From positions 1 through 64,000 of the forward strand of contig NZ_VJXY01000013.1 of NCBI RefSeq assembly GCF_014831675.1: a stretch of DNA of 64,000 bases. The letters are read 5' to 3'. The notes below the pieces were generated by a model that worked only from the letters and a program-made list of their open reading frames with translations, did not search any database and was not told the DNA's origin. This stretch comes from Komarekiella delphini-convector SJRDD-AB1 (GTDB lineage: Bacteria; Cyanobacteriota; Cyanobacteriia; Cyanobacteriales; Nostocaceae). Shown here one piece after another: positions 54,580-64,000 of the stretch. Both the position numbers and the translations under genes were made by a program. Positions within the stretch are counted from its first letter, which is position 1. Each line of letters starts with the position of its first letter.

Positions 54580-56019
54580 TTAAACTGCTACTGCCTCTAG
54601 CTTAGCAATCACGCTCTCCATCTCTTGAGCGATTTTGGTAAGTTTTTCAGGAGAGTTGGTTTCCAGGTAAACGCGTACCAGCGGTTCTGTACCGGAAGGA
54701 CGCAGTAAAATCCAGCTACCTTCTTCTAAATAAAGCTTAATACCGTCTTTACGCCCTACTTCTTTGACTTTAATTCCTGCAACTTCTGTGGGTGGGTTTT
54801 TAGTAAAGGAATCAATGACAGCGACTTTGTGAGGCTCGGTGAGGTGTAAGTCAAGACGGTTGTTGTAAAGCGGCCCATTAGCTTCGACGACCGCTTCTTT
54901 GACAAGTTGACTCAGCGGTTTGCCTTCATAGGCGATCGCTTCTGCTACTAGCATATCGGCTAAAATTCCGTCTTTTTCAGGAATATGTCCAATAATGCTT
55001 AAACCACCTGATTCTTCTCCACCAATTAGTACAGCAGTTTCCCGCATTTTTTCACCAATATATTTAAACCCTACTGGTGTCTCATAAATTGGCAACCCAT
55101 ATTTAGCCGCGAGATTATCCAGTAAATGGGTTGTAGCAACAGTGCGGACTATTGCGCCGCTTTTACCTTTGTTTTTTATTAAATGACGTGCTAAAACTAG
55201 CAGCACAGTGTTAGGAGTGAGGACGGTTCCTTGTTCATCAACAATGCCAAAGCGATCGCTATCTCCATCCGTTGCTAAACCCAAATCTGCCTGATCGCGG
55301 CGTACTGCTTTCACTAACTCAACTAACTGCTCTCCTTTGGGTTCTGGCATACCGCCGCCGAATAGCACATCCCTCCAAGTATGGAAACTTTCTAAATGAG
55401 CGCTGCTGTGTTGCAAAATTTCATCTAAATAACCGCGAGAGGTAGAATATAGCGCATCATACTTAACTTTCAACTGAGCATTCTTGATTCGTTCTACATC
55501 CAGTAGGGTGTAGATAAATTTCAGATAATCTGGTTTGGGATCGAAAATGGAAATTGAACCTGATGAACTGCTGCCAGGCAGATCATCCGATGCACCTTCT
55601 ATATTTGCCACAATAGTATCAGTAATTTCTGGAGTGGCAGGCCCAGCATAATCGGGGATATATTTAATTCCACAGTATGGTGCTGGATTATGGCTAGCAG
55701 TAAACATCAACGCCCCAGCTGAATTTAAGTGACGGGCGTTGTAAGCAATTACTGGTGTAGGACAATCCCGCTCAGTAATTTTGACAGCCCAACCCAAATC
55801 AGCCAAGACTTGGGCCGCTGTGTGAGCAAACTGGTCAGCTAAAAACCGAGTATCGTAGGCAATGAGTACTGGTCTATCTTTCGTATAGGCTGTTTCTAAG
55901 TAACTGGCGATCGCCCTTGCTACTTTCCGCACATTGGGGAATGTAAAGTCATCGGCAATAATCCCTCGCCATCCATCAGTGCCAAATTTTATCTTGCTGG
56001 AATTGCTACTGGCCCTCAT
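54580..56019 (-). CDS. Phosphoglucomutase/phosphomannomutase family protein
   Basis: A phosphohexomutase of about 479 residues that moves a phosphate between C1 and C6 of a hexose, in glycogen, cell-wall or glycan precursor synthesis. Active-site phosphoserine motif TASHNPAPYCGIKY (Ser about 109), metal-binding LATDGDSDRFGIVD, sugar loop GGEESGG and phosphate-binding RPSGTEPLVRVYLE are all intact. ATG at 56019 (MRASSNSSKIKFGTDGWRG) is chosen; an upstream in-frame start adds 22 residues from repeat-like sequence. Which sugar it uses cannot be told. Confidence 0.92.
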   Translation of the reverse strand: MRASSNSSKIKFGTDGWRGIIADDFTFPNVRKVARAIASYLETAYTKDRPVLIAYDTRFLADQFAHTAAQVLADLGWAVKITERDCPTPVIAYNARHLNSAGALMFTASHNPAPYCGIKYIPDYAGPATPEITDTIVANIEGASDDLPGSSSSGSISIFDPKPDYLKFIYTLLDVERIKNAQLKVKYDALYSTSRGYLDEILQHSSAHLESFHTWRDVLFGGGMPEPKGEQLVELVKAVRRDQADLGLATDGDSDRFGIVDEQGTVLTPNTVLLVLARHLIKNKGKSGAIVRTVATTHLLDNLAAKYGLPIYETPVGFKYIGEKMRETAVLIGGEESGGLSIIGHIPEKDGILADMLVAEAIAYEGKPLSQLVKEAVVEANGPLYNNRLDLHLTEPHKVAVIDSFTKNPPTEVAGIKVKEVGRKDGIKLYLEEGSWILLRPSGTEPLVRVYLETNSPEKLTKIAQEMESVIAKLEAVAV

Positions 56020-56372
56020 TTTTGCCACTTTCTCCCGTTCATCATTACTATTAGGAGGCTTCTTACAAGGCTTGTGTAACAGCAAGTATCTCCCAAAGTT
56101 CTGTAGGTCATATCCCTACGGGGAAGCGCAGCACCGACCATAGTAAAAGACAAGCCATCTAGCATCGAACTTCTGCTCGTAATGCGGGTCTTACTGCACA
56201 ACCATTTTTACAGAAAAGTTCCCTTGTGTCTAAAAATACAAGGGCTAGGTAGGCGCAAAGTCTTGTATCTCTCGCCAGTGATCAGACCCTTGGAGAAAGC
56301 CTCTACTCAGAGTTCTTAGAAGCCCTCGCTCTGACTTCTCCCCACCGTATTTTCTCTCACTGTTCCTTAGCA

Positions 56373-57227
56373 ATGTCAACCCCCGATCGACCTTTTGCCA
56401 GTTATCACCTTTGGTCTTTAGTTGCCCCAGCGACAGGGCAAGAACGCTGGCATTGCCAGATGAGACGGGGGTTTATCAAAGCTCGGCAACACGAACCACA
56501 AGTCAAAGCGCTGTTAGCGCAAGCCACTGCACCTCAGCGGATTGGTATATTAGCTCAAAAAGGCGTTTATGAGTTTCATCATCACAGGCATCTGTTGAAT
56601 CAATCAGATGGTGTAGAAAAAGTTGCCCAGCTACTAAAATTAGGCAACTCAAGTGATCAAGTTCAGCAACGCGTGCTACAAATTTTGAAAAAATATCACG
56701 ACGCTCCGTTGCTTTTAGATAAACATATTATCCAATTAACTCCGGGCGATGAAGGTTTTCCCAAACCGATTGTGATTGAACAAGAGGATTATTGCTTTCG
56801 CTTATATGCGGCTATGGATTGCGTTTTCATTGAGTCTGATAGCACTTTACATATTATAGATTTCAAGACTGGTAAGTCAGCTTTTGACCGACGACAAGCA
56901 TTAGTTTATTTATTGGCTGCTCGTTATCTTTATCCTGGACGGCACGCTGTTGCATCATTCTATAATTTAGAGATAGGTAAAACGTCTGAACTGATTAGCA
57001 TTAATAATAGGGAATTAGAATCTTTGGAATTTGACTTAGCTAATATAGCTCACAAGCATCAGCACGATTTGCATAAATATCAAGAAAAAACTAGTAATTT
57101 TAGCAAAATCTTTCCCCCAAATCCTGGCTCTCACTGCCGTTTTTGCCCATTTAGCTCTATCTGTGAGTTTGGAGATTTTAAGCCGCCTTATTCACATCCA
57201 TTGCCAAGTTTAAAAGCTAACAGCTAA
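56373..57227 (+). CDS. RecB-family PD-(D/E)XK nuclease with Cys cluster
   Basis: A 284-residue protein of the RecB-like nuclease superfamily. The catalytic motif is LHIIDFKTGKSAFDRRQALV (Asp and Lys of IIDFK, plus QxxxY-like RQALVYLLAARYLYP). Three Cys near the C-terminus occur in SHCRFCPFSSICEFG, typical of the 4Fe-4S nuclease subgroup, with Cys29 (RWHCQMRRG) as the probable fourth ligand. A different subfamily from the 27.7-kb gene. It stands alone on the plus strand; function likely DNA end processing but unproven. Confidence 0.82.
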   Translation: MSTPDRPFASYHLWSLVAPATGQERWHCQMRRGFIKARQHEPQVKALLAQATAPQRIGILAQKGVYEFHHHRHLLNQSDGVEKVAQLLKLGNSSDQVQQRVLQILKKYHDAPLLLDKHIIQLTPGDEGFPKPIVIEQEDYCFRLYAAMDCVFIESDSTLHIIDFKTGKSAFDRRQALVYLLAARYLYPGRHAVASFYNLEIGKTSELISINNRELESLEFDLANIAHKHQHDLHKYQEKTSNFSKIFPPNPGSHCRFCPFSSICEFGDFKPPYSHPLPSLKANS

Positions 57228-57336
57228 TTGAGAAATCAGAGGATTGAGGACTCTTTAAGAGAGGAAAAGGTTAAAGGGTAAAGGTATAATTTTTCCCTTT
57301 ACCCCTTTCCTTTTTCTCTATGCCCAATGCCCCAAT

Positions 57337-59007
57337 TCAAAAAGGCGGTAATTCTTTGAGAATCGTAAACCGAATATGATTAATTGCCAAATCGCCAATA
57401 GGGACATCTTCTTTTGTTAGCCGTGTACCTTGACTTGTGACAGTTTCAAAAGAGATACCTTTACCAATTTCAATGTGATACCAGCATAAGCCCATAAAAA
57501 AGCGCGTAGGATAAGGGCCAGCGTCCCCAACATCATCAGGATTCGATTCCATTGGCAACCAGCCAAAATTCGGTACGTAGAATTCCAGCCAAACATGATT
57601 AAAGTCGGGTTGCAGAGGGACACCTTGGTGTTCGCTATTGGGAGGGCATTTGTATCTACCTACGGTGCGGCAGGGGATGCCATTCAAACGGCATAAAGCA
57701 AGTAAAACGCCCACATATTCCCCACAGGAACCAATGCCCCGCTCTAAAACTATATCTGGTGTATCAATGTAGGGTTTAATACCATAGGACAGTTCATCGT
57801 AGACGTAGTTGCGGATGCTGTACATTTTCCGCAACACATTAGTTTCAGTACCAATTGCTTCACGGGCGGCACGGCGGACAATGGGAGTATCCATTGCTAA
57901 ATCGTCATCATCAACTAGGTAGCGAGTTTGCAATTCTGGTGACAGTTCGGGAATATCTTCTACATCTCTGGGCGTGATGCGATACTTAATCCCGCGAACT
58001 TCTAAAAGGGCTTTCCAGCCAAATATGTGACGTTCGCCTGGAGTGAGGGCATCAAATTTAAATACTGCTACACGTTGCCCGTCTATAACTTCTTCGGTAA
58101 AGGGTAAACCGATGGGTTCAACGTGTTTCACCTTTTGACGCTCAGTTTCGGATGGAAGGGCAATGCGCCATTCGACTTCTGGTAAATAAACCTCGTCTAA
58201 GGGAGCAATTTCCTCAGCATAGGACATTTCAATAAGATAACCATTGGAGAGGGCGTAATGTTTATCTGGCTCGTAATGATAATACAGAGGGTGAATAAAA
58301 GTCCGATCGCGGTAAGTTAACTCATGATTTGGGTCTGCATTTGGATTATCCCGGATATAAGGCTCCTCAGAGGCATAAGCGATGTAGAGGCTTTCCTGAC
58401 TTGTATCGCCATTTCTATGTATCGCTATCCCTGTGGGGGATTCAAACGGCGTCAGAACGCTGAATTTGACTTTTCCAGTTGCTCTATCCATCGCGTAAAC
58501 TGTTTGTTCTGTGCGATCGCAAATCCAAAGCGTTTCCTGGCTGACTGCTAAATTTTCTACTCCAACTCCAGGAGCATAGAACCTGGTAATTTCTTTTCGA
58601 GTATCGCGGTCAAAAACCAGAATGTAACCTAATTTTTGCGAGCTGACGTAGACTGTCGATTCCCAAACAGCAACGCCGTCAGCTAGATAAGGCAATGTAG
58701 TAAAATGTTCCAGACCTAAAGCAGTGAGTGTGCATAAATAGACACTTTGATCACGAGTTACCCATAGAGTGTCTTCCCACACTGCTAGTCCAGTGACATC
58801 ACTAAATTCTTTTACTTGATGGGGATTAATAATTTTACTGTTATCAGAAGTAGGATCAATCTCCAGTAGATGCCCCTTAACACTGTCAATAGCAATGAGC
58901 CTATCTTTAATGAAAGCAATGCCACACAGGGTAGCAGCAGTCAGCGGTCGAATTATTTTTTGCCCAAACATTTGGCTGGCAGTCAGACTGGGGGGTGCAA
59001 AACTCAT
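57337..59007 (-). CDS. Beta-propeller / transglutaminase-like protein
   Basis: A protein of about 556 residues. Residues 1-290 form a propeller-like region (IDSVKGHLLEIDPTSDNSKI, VWESTVYVSSQKLGYILVF, TIWICDRTEQTVYAMD-type repeats). The C-terminal domain (about 370-500) is a transglutaminase/protease fold with the catalytic triad positions in GSCGEYVGVLLALCR (Cys), FNHVWLEFYVP (His) and MESNPDDVG (Asp). No signal peptide is obvious. Proposed role: protease or protein cross-linking enzyme with an attached binding propeller. ATG at 59007 is an alternative to the one at 59016. Confidence 0.8.
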   Translation of the reverse strand: MSFAPPSLTASQMFGQKIIRPLTAATLCGIAFIKDRLIAIDSVKGHLLEIDPTSDNSKIINPHQVKEFSDVTGLAVWEDTLWVTRDQSVYLCTLTALGLEHFTTLPYLADGVAVWESTVYVSSQKLGYILVFDRDTRKEITRFYAPGVGVENLAVSQETLWICDRTEQTVYAMDRATGKVKFSVLTPFESPTGIAIHRNGDTSQESLYIAYASEEPYIRDNPNADPNHELTYRDRTFIHPLYYHYEPDKHYALSNGYLIEMSYAEEIAPLDEVYLPEVEWRIALPSETERQKVKHVEPIGLPFTEEVIDGQRVAVFKFDALTPGERHIFGWKALLEVRGIKYRITPRDVEDIPELSPELQTRYLVDDDDLAMDTPIVRRAAREAIGTETNVLRKMYSIRNYVYDELSYGIKPYIDTPDIVLERGIGSCGEYVGVLLALCRLNGIPCRTVGRYKCPPNSEHQGVPLQPDFNHVWLEFYVPNFGWLPMESNPDDVGDAGPYPTRFFMGLCWYHIEIGKGISFETVTSQGTRLTKEDVPIGDLAINHIRFTILKELPPF

Positions 59008-59282
59008 ATTAAGCATGTTTATTTAACGGTTTAGCACGCCTAAAATTAATTGTGGCATATGCTCTGTAACCAAACTTGAAATTTCTATTACTCACAATTA
59101 TCGGTACAATGTGTTCCGAAAAACTCCTTCGTGAGAAATAACACTATGTCAAAAGCGGACAAATTTGCAAATGTTAAGAATTACATCAATATTTGTTTAG
59201 CTTAGTAACGGCTTTAATGTAACTTTAGTTGATGGTTTTCCATGCATCACTAAATTATGATCAAATTTTGTAACCATTTCCT

Positions 59283-62153
59283 GTGACGTACACGATGTCT
59301 GCTAATTCTCTGCCTGAAGGTGCCGCCGTTTGGCATAGTTTAGAAGTTGATAAAGCGCTAGACCTGCTTGATAGTAATGCAGACAGTGGCTTAACACCCC
59401 AAGAAATTCAACAGAGGTTGCAAAAATACGGCCCCAATGAACTAGAAGAAAATGCTGGCCGTAGTACTTGGGAAATTTTGCTCGATCAGTTCAAGAACAT
59501 TATGTTGTTGATGCTGATTGGCGTAGCTCTAATTTCTGGGGTTTTAGACCTCATGGCTTGGCAAGCGGGCGACTTGAAGCCTGGTGAAGTGCCATTTAAA
59601 GACACGATCGCGATTATGGCGATTGTAATTCTCAATGGCATACTCGGCTATGTCCAAGAAAGCCGTGCCGAAAAAGCCTTGGCAGCCCTCAAAAAGCTGA
59701 CTTCTCCCTTAGTGCGAGTCATGCGCGACGGCAGACTAGTGGAAATAGCAGCTAAGGAATTAGTCCCAGGGGATGTAATGCTGCTAGAAGCTGGGATGCA
59801 GATAGCCGCAGATGGACGCTTGATCGAACAGTCTAATTTACAAGTGCGAGAGTCGGCACTAACAGGTGAAGCCGAAGCGGTGAGTAAACAGGCAACGCTA
59901 AAATTGCCGGAAGAAACAGATTTAGGCGATCGCATTAATTTAGTTTTTCAAGGAACTGAAATAGTCCAAGGACGAGCCAAAGTTCTGGTGACTAACACCG
60001 GAATGACAACAGAACTGGGTAAAATTGCTGCCATGTTGCAGGCGGTGGAAAGTGAACCGACCCCCTTGCAACAGCGAATGACTCAATTGGGCAATGTCCT
60101 AGTTACAGGTTCTTTGATTCTTGTCGCGATCGTTGTGATTGCTGGTGTCATCCAGGCAAGAGGTTTTAGCAATATCCAAGAACTCTTGGAAATCTCCTTG
60201 AGTATGGCCGTTGCTGTAGTGCCAGAAGGTTTGCCTGCCGTGATCACCGTCACCTTGGCACTGGGAACTCAGCGAATGGTGCGCCAGAATGCTTTGATTC
60301 GCAAATTGCCAGCAGTGGAAACATTGGGTTCTGTTACTACTATCTGTTCTGATAAAACTGGCACCCTGACTCAAAATAAAATGGTGGTGCAATCGGTTTT
60401 CACCAATAACAGGACTTTTCGTGTCACGGGAGAAGGTTATGCTCCCACAGGGGATTTTCAGTTAGATGGTCAAAAAATAGCCGTAGATGAGCACCCAGAA
60501 ATTTCAGCTTTGCTAGTTGCTTGTGCTGTTTGTAATGATTCAGTGCTGCAACAAAACAATGGGCAATGGACGATTTTGGGAGATCCTACAGAAGGTGCAT
60601 TAGTAACACTGGCGGGAAAAGCTGGAATCGAAAAAGACCAGTGGAATAGTAAATTACCCCGCGTTGGTGAGTTTCCCTTTTCCTCAGAACGCAAGCGAAT
60701 GAGTGTGATTTCTCAGGTGGAGGAAGTAGCGTCAGGTGGATCGCCTTTGACAGCAGTTGACCCTGCGATCGCTGGCTTTTTAGAATCTGAAAAGTACTTA
60801 ATGTTTACCAAAGGTTCTCCAGAGTTAACTTTGGAACGTTCCGCTAAAATTCATCTGGGCAATCACTCAGTCCCCTTAACCGATGAGCAACGCCAACAAA
60901 TTCTCGTAGAAAATGAGCAAATGGCGAGCAAAGGGTTGCGGGTATTAGGTTTTGCCTACAAGCCTCTTGCAGAAATTCCGCCGGAAGGTTCGGATGAGAC
61001 ATCTGAGCAAGGCTTGGTATGGCTGGGATTGGTAGGAATGTTAGATGCGCCACGCCCAGAGGTCAGAGCAGCAGTACAAGAGTGCCGGGATGCAGGCATT
61101 CGTCCAGTCATGATTACTGGCGATCACCAGTTAACAGCAAGAGCGATCGCTACAGATTTAGGAATTGCCGAGGAAGGCTCACGCGTCCTCACAGGTCAAG
61201 AATTGCAACGGATGAGTGACCAAGAACTAGAGCAAAACGTTGACCTGGTGAGCATCTATGCAAGAGTTGCCCCAGAACACAAACTGCGAATTGTCCAAGC
61301 GCTGCAACGCCGAGGCAGATTTGTCGCCATGACAGGTGATGGCGTCAACGACGCCCCAGCCCTCAAACAAGCTGATATCGGTATTGCAATGGGCATCACC
61401 GGCACAGATGTGAGCAAAGAAGCCAGCGACATGGTGTTACTTGATGACAACTTTGCCACCATTGTCACTGCTACCAAGGAAGGTAGAGTTGTTTACACTA
61501 ATATCCGCCGCTTTATCAAATACATCTTGGGTAGTAACATCGGCGAAGTGCTGACGATCGCCGCTGCGCCCTTAATTGGTTTGGGAGGCGTTCCCCTAAC
61601 TCCTTTGCAAATTTTGTGGATGAACTTGGTTACAGATGGTTTACCAGCTCTTGCCTTAGCTGTGGAACCCCCAGAACCAGATGTTATGAAACGTCCGCCT
61701 TTTAGTCCCCGCGAAAGTATTTTTGCTAGGGGATTGGGTTCTTACATGATTCGCATTGGCATCATTTTTGCTATCATCAGCATTTCCTTGATGTGGTGGG
61801 CTTACAACTATACCCATGCAGCTGGGTATCAAGGTAATCCCGACGCTTGGAAGACAATGGTATTTACTACCCTGTGTATTGCCCAAATGGGTCATGCGAT
61901 CGCTATTCGCTCCAATAACCGACTAACTATCGAGATGAATCCCTTCTCGAATATCTTTGTATTGGCGGCTGTTGTCGTGACAACTATTTTGCAGCTGATG
62001 CTAGTTTACGTCCCACCCCTGAGAAATTTCTTTGGCACTCACTGGCTAAGTCCAACGGAATTGGGGGTTTGTATTGGCTTCAGTTCCTTAATGTTTGTTT
62101 GGGTTGAATTGGAGAAGCTATTTTTGCGGTTTATGGGCAAGAAGGCTGTGTGA
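59283..62153 (+). CDS. P-type Ca2+-ATPase-like cation pump (PacL-like)
   Basis: A 956-residue P2-type ATPase. It has the N-terminal cation ATPase domain, the TGEA actuator motif ([11 protein letters not shown]), the phosphorylation motif [13 protein letters not shown] with Asp357 (from the GTG), the P-domain motif [20 protein letters not shown], and [11 protein letters not shown] in TM4 with the Glu found in Ca2+ pumps. About ten helices. Resembles cyanobacterial PacL; Ca2+ is the likely ion but Mn2+, Na+ or K+ are not excluded. The start is GTG at 59283 or ATG at 59295. Substrate specificity is inferred only. Confidence 0.93.
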   Translation: MTYTMSANSLPEGAAVWHSLEVDKALDLLDSNADSGLTPQEIQQRLQKYGPNELEENAGRSTWEILLDQFKNIMLLMLIGVALISGVLDLMAWQAGDLKPGEVPFKDTIAIMAIVILNGILGYVQESRAEKALAALKKLTSPLVRVMRDGRLVEIAAKELVPGDVMLLEAGMQIAADGRLIEQSNLQVRESALTGEAEAVSKQATLKLPEETDLGDRINLVFQGTEIVQGRAKVLVTNTGMTTELGKIAAMLQAVESEPTPLQQRMTQLGNVLVTGSLILVAIVVIAGVIQARGFSNIQELLEISLSMAVAVVPEGLPAVITVTLALGTQRMVRQNALIRKLPAVETLGSVTTICSDKTGTLTQNKMVVQSVFTNNRTFRVTGEGYAPTGDFQLDGQKIAVDEHPEISALLVACAVCNDSVLQQNNGQWTILGDPTEGALVTLAGKAGIEKDQWNSKLPRVGEFPFSSERKRMSVISQVEEVASGGSPLTAVDPAIAGFLESEKYLMFTKGSPELTLERSAKIHLGNHSVPLTDEQRQQILVENEQMASKGLRVLGFAYKPLAEIPPEGSDETSEQGLVWLGLVGMLDAPRPEVRAAVQECRDAGIRPVMITGDHQLTARAIATDLGIAEEGSRVLTGQELQRMSDQELEQNVDLVSIYARVAPEHKLRIVQALQRRGRFVAMTGDGVNDAPALKQADIGIAMGITGTDVSKEASDMVLLDDNFATIVTATKEGRVVYTNIRRFIKYILGSNIGEVLTIAAAPLIGLGGVPLTPLQILWMNLVTDGLPALALAVEPPEPDVMKRPPFSPRESIFARGLGSYMIRIGIIFAIISISLMWWAYNYTHAAGYQGNPDAWKTMVFTTLCIAQMGHAIAIRSNNRLTIEMNPFSNIFVLAAVVVTTILQLMLVYVPPLRNFFGTHWLSPTELGVCIGFSSLMFVWVELEKLFLRFMGKKAV

Positions 62154-62296
62154 TGGGGCATTTATTGGGCATTGGGGAAAGGGAAAGGGGGAAAGGGGTA
62201 AGGGGGAGGAAAAACCCTCCACTTACCCTTTAACCTTTTCCTCCTCTTAAGATTCCCTAGTACCCAATTCCCAGTACCCAGTACCCAATCCCCGCT
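62154..62296. repeat. G/C-run and heptameric repeat tract upstream of recF
   Basis: The 143-base gap begins with purine runs GGGAAAGGGAAAGGGGGAAAGG. It ends with tandem heptads in 62255-62293 (CCCAATT, CCCAGTA, CCCAGTA, CCCAATC). Any recF promoter or leader must lie within or across this repeat. Confidence 0.65.
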
Positions 62297-63421
62297 ATGT
62301 ACCTCAAAACCCTTCACCTCCGACAGTTTCGCAATTACCAAGAGCAAAAGGTTGAGTTTAGTGCTGCCAAAACAATTTTGGTAGGTAATAACGCTCAGGG
62401 AAAGTCTAACTTGTTAGAAGCAGTGGAGTTGTTGGCAACATTGCGATCGCACCGGATGGCACGCGATCGCGATTTAGTCAAAGAAGGGGAAGTCATATCC
62501 CAAATTAATGCCACTCTAGAACGACAAACGGGTGTTAGTGAACTGACTTTAACTCTCCGCCGTAATGGTCGCCGTAGCGTTGCAATCAATGGCGAATCTG
62601 TACGTCGGCAAATGGATTTTCTTGGCGTTCTGAATGCAGTACAGTTTTCCAGCCTAGATTTAGATTTGGTACGCGGTGGCCCTGAAGGTCGCCGCAACTG
62701 GTTAGATACCCTACTAATCCAACTCGAACCAGTTTATGCTTACATTTTGCAGCAATATAACCAGGTATTGCGGCAGCGCAATGCTTTTTTAAAACGCCAT
62801 GTAGAGACGTTGCATGCAACCTCTCTACACTCCGAACAATTAGCCGTGTGGGATGCACAGTTAGCTACCACAGGAACACGAGTCATTAGACGACGCGATC
62901 GCGCCATCCAGCGACTAGCTCCCATCGCTACTGCTTGGCACGCCAGTATCAGTGGTAGCACAGAAGTTTTGCAAATCAAATATACACCTAGTATTCCTTT
63001 AGAGCAAAATAATCCAGAAGAAGTACAACAAGCTTTTTTGGAAAAAATTCAACAACGAGCCGTTGCCGAACTTCATCAAGGTACTACTCTTGTTGGGCCT
63101 CATCGCGATGAAGTAGAATTAACTATTAACCAGACACCTGCACGTCAATACGGTTCTCAAGGTCAACAAAGAACGCTAGTTCTAGCCTTAAAATTAGCAG
63201 AATTACAACTAATTGAAGAAGTCGTCAAAGAGCCGCCGCTACTATTGCTTGATGATGTTCTCGCCGAACTAGATCCATCTCGCCAAAATCAATTGCTTGA
63301 TGCTATTCAAGATCGCTTTCAAACCCTGATCACTACCACTCATTTAAGTTCTTTTGATTCTCAGTGGTTAAACTCCTCCCAAATTCTTTTTGTGAAGGCA
63401 GGAGAAATATCACCGAAGTAG
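62297..63421 (+). CDS. recF: DNA replication and repair protein RecF
   Basis: A 374-residue SMC-like ATPase that, with RecO and RecR, loads RecA at gaps. The Walker A motif is VGNNAQGKSNLLEAVEL (about 31-45). The ABC-type signature and Walker B are QGQQRTLVLALKLAELQ and LLLLDDVLAELDPSRQ near 300-335. Length is normal. At about residues 168-180 the sequence HVETLHATSLHSEQ is encoded by an inserted palindromic repeat, which extends a loop. The stop lies beside a heptad repeat. Confidence 0.95.
   Translation: MYLKTLHLRQFRNYQEQKVEFSAAKTILVGNNAQGKSNLLEAVELLATLRSHRMARDRDLVKEGEVISQINATLERQTGVSELTLTLRRNGRRSVAINGESVRRQMDFLGVLNAVQFSSLDLDLVRGGPEGRRNWLDTLLIQLEPVYAYILQQYNQVLRQRNAFLKRHVETLHATSLHSEQLAVWDAQLATTGTRVIRRRDRAIQRLAPIATAWHASISGSTEVLQIKYTPSIPLEQNNPEEVQQAFLEKIQQRAVAELHQGTTLVGPHRDEVELTINQTPARQYGSQGQQRTLVLALKLAELQLIEEVVKEPPLLLLDDVLAELDPSRQNQLLDAIQDRFQTLITTTHLSSFDSQWLNSSQILFVKAGEISPK
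62801..62828. repeat. Palindromic repeat inserted in frame within recF
   Basis: GTAGAGACGTTGCATG and CATGCAACCTCTCTAC are inverted arms with a single mismatch, a copy of the same dispersed palindrome found after ndhD and before the SLH gene. It keeps the recF frame. Confidence 0.75.
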
Positions 63422-63466
63422 TCATTAGTCATTGGTTCATCACAAATAACAAATGATAAAAGACAA

Positions 63467-63901
63467 ATGACAAATGACAATTCATATATACCTAAAATAA
63501 ATGACATAGTAGATGAAAATGAAATTGCATCACTAGGTGCATCATTACGAGCAATTGAGCAAAATTCACTAAAACAAGGATCTAAAACTGCTACAAAAAG
63601 AATTTGGTTTCAAGGTGAAGAACCTTATTTTGATGTTTTCTTGGAATTACATAATAATGAAATAATATGGTTTCAATTTACATTACGTGGTAAATCGCTT
63701 TCTTGGGATATTAAAAAACCTGGATGGCAAACAGGTAATACTGACGAATTAAATATTAACGATGTTAGTTTTTATGCAGCTACTAAAACAATTGAAAGTG
63801 ACAATAAAGTTGATGAAGAATTTATCAAGTTAGTAAAATCAATTCTTCGAACTAGGGCGGAGGAAACAATTTTTTCGAAGATGTTGGTGTTATTTCATTA
63901 G
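63467..63901 (+). CDS. Hypothetical protein
   Basis: A 144-residue protein of unknown function. Landmarks are YIPKINDIVDENEIASLGAS, KRIWFQGEEPYFDVFLELHN and WFQFTLRGKSLSWDIKKPGW. The composition is acidic and AT-rich, predicted alpha/beta, no transmembrane segment. The start codon lies in a CAAATGA heptad repeat, so the first residues (MTND) are repeat-encoded and the true start is uncertain. Confidence 0.6.
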   Translation: MTNDNSYIPKINDIVDENEIASLGASLRAIEQNSLKQGSKTATKRIWFQGEEPYFDVFLELHNNEIIWFQFTLRGKSLSWDIKKPGWQTGNTDELNINDVSFYAATKTIESDNKVDEEFIKLVKSILRTRAEETIFSKMLVLFH

Positions 63902-63932
63902 TGATTCGTCCTTTGTAAGGATTAACTAATAA

Positions 63933-64000
63933 CTATTGACGTTTTTCTAATCTTTTAAAAACGTTGAGAACTAAATAAGTTAGTACAGCACCAATTAATC
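63933..64000 (-). CDS. 3' end of a minus-strand membrane protein (partial)
   Basis: The minus strand reads LIGAVLTYLVLNVFKRLEKRQ ending at a stop at 63933-63935. It is a hydrophobic segment followed by a basic tail, the C-terminal end of a membrane protein that continues beyond the window. Family unknown. Confidence 0.4.
   Translation of the reverse strand, partial: LIGAVLTYLVLNVFKRLEKRQ

Overview
The window is chromosomal DNA of a filamentous, heterocyst-type cyanobacterium (Nostoc/Anabaena/Calothrix-like). The evidence is the large number of HIP1 octamers (GCGATCGC) inside and between genes, heptameric short tandem repeats (units such as CATTAGT, GTCAATA, CCCAGTA) around genes, cyanobacterial-type NDH-1 subunits NdhF and NdhD, a RbcR/Ycf30-type LysR regulator, a plant-type zeta-carotene isomerase homologue, a CCB1-like cytochrome b6f assembly protein, and a long NB-ARC/WD40 protein. 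No rRNA, tRNA, CRISPR array, prophage or intact insertion sequence was seen. The species cannot be named from sequence alone.

Layout. 0-9 kb: two tandem exported paralogues (one with SLH domains), a GAF histidine kinase, a DUF3155 protein that probably starts at TTG, a PadR regulator with a CCB1-like gene, and a DUF3611 membrane protein. 8-19 kb: housekeeping genes serS, rseP, nth, rpsN, aat, ftsX and def, interrupted by a Schlafen/AlbA-type ATP-binding protein and a DUF3598 protein. The ftsX-def gap holds a MITE-like repeat with terminal inverted repeats. 19-27 kb: a 1203-residue HTH/NB-ARC/14-WD40 protein, two small membrane proteins, and two envelope-glycan-type genes (GT2-GtrA and DUF2079). 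27-37 kb: DNA metabolism (RecB-like nuclease, GNAT, recJ, polA) with a GHL10 glycosidase-like protein and a PEP-CTERM protein. 38-43 kb: a HAD phosphatase, an ArgS-like protein without a catalytic core, a Crp-type regulator, then a decay zone holding relics of a PstS-like phosphate-binding protein and a Ser/Thr kinase.

43-50 kb is a photosynthetic-metabolism cluster: rbcR (minus strand), a Z-ISO/NnrU homologue, a CGLC-type thioredoxin, ndhF and ndhD. 51-54 kb is an accessory island: a frameshifted HicB-like antitoxin, an unrecognised two-gene operon (a predicted helical protein with a central hydrophobic segment plus a small partner with an internal repeat), an orphan DUF433 antitoxin-like gene and a BrnT/BrnA pair. 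54-64 kb returns to core genes: LapA-like protein, a phosphohexomutase, a second RecB-like nuclease with a Cys cluster, a beta-propeller/transglutaminase protein, a P-type Ca2+-ATPase-like pump, recF, a hypothetical protein and the tail of a membrane protein.

The best candidate for something undescribed is the two-gene operon at 51.7-53.2 kb. Other points to follow up are the palindromic repeats inserted in frame in recF and recJ, the catalytic-core-less ArgS-like protein, and the 14-blade NB-ARC protein.
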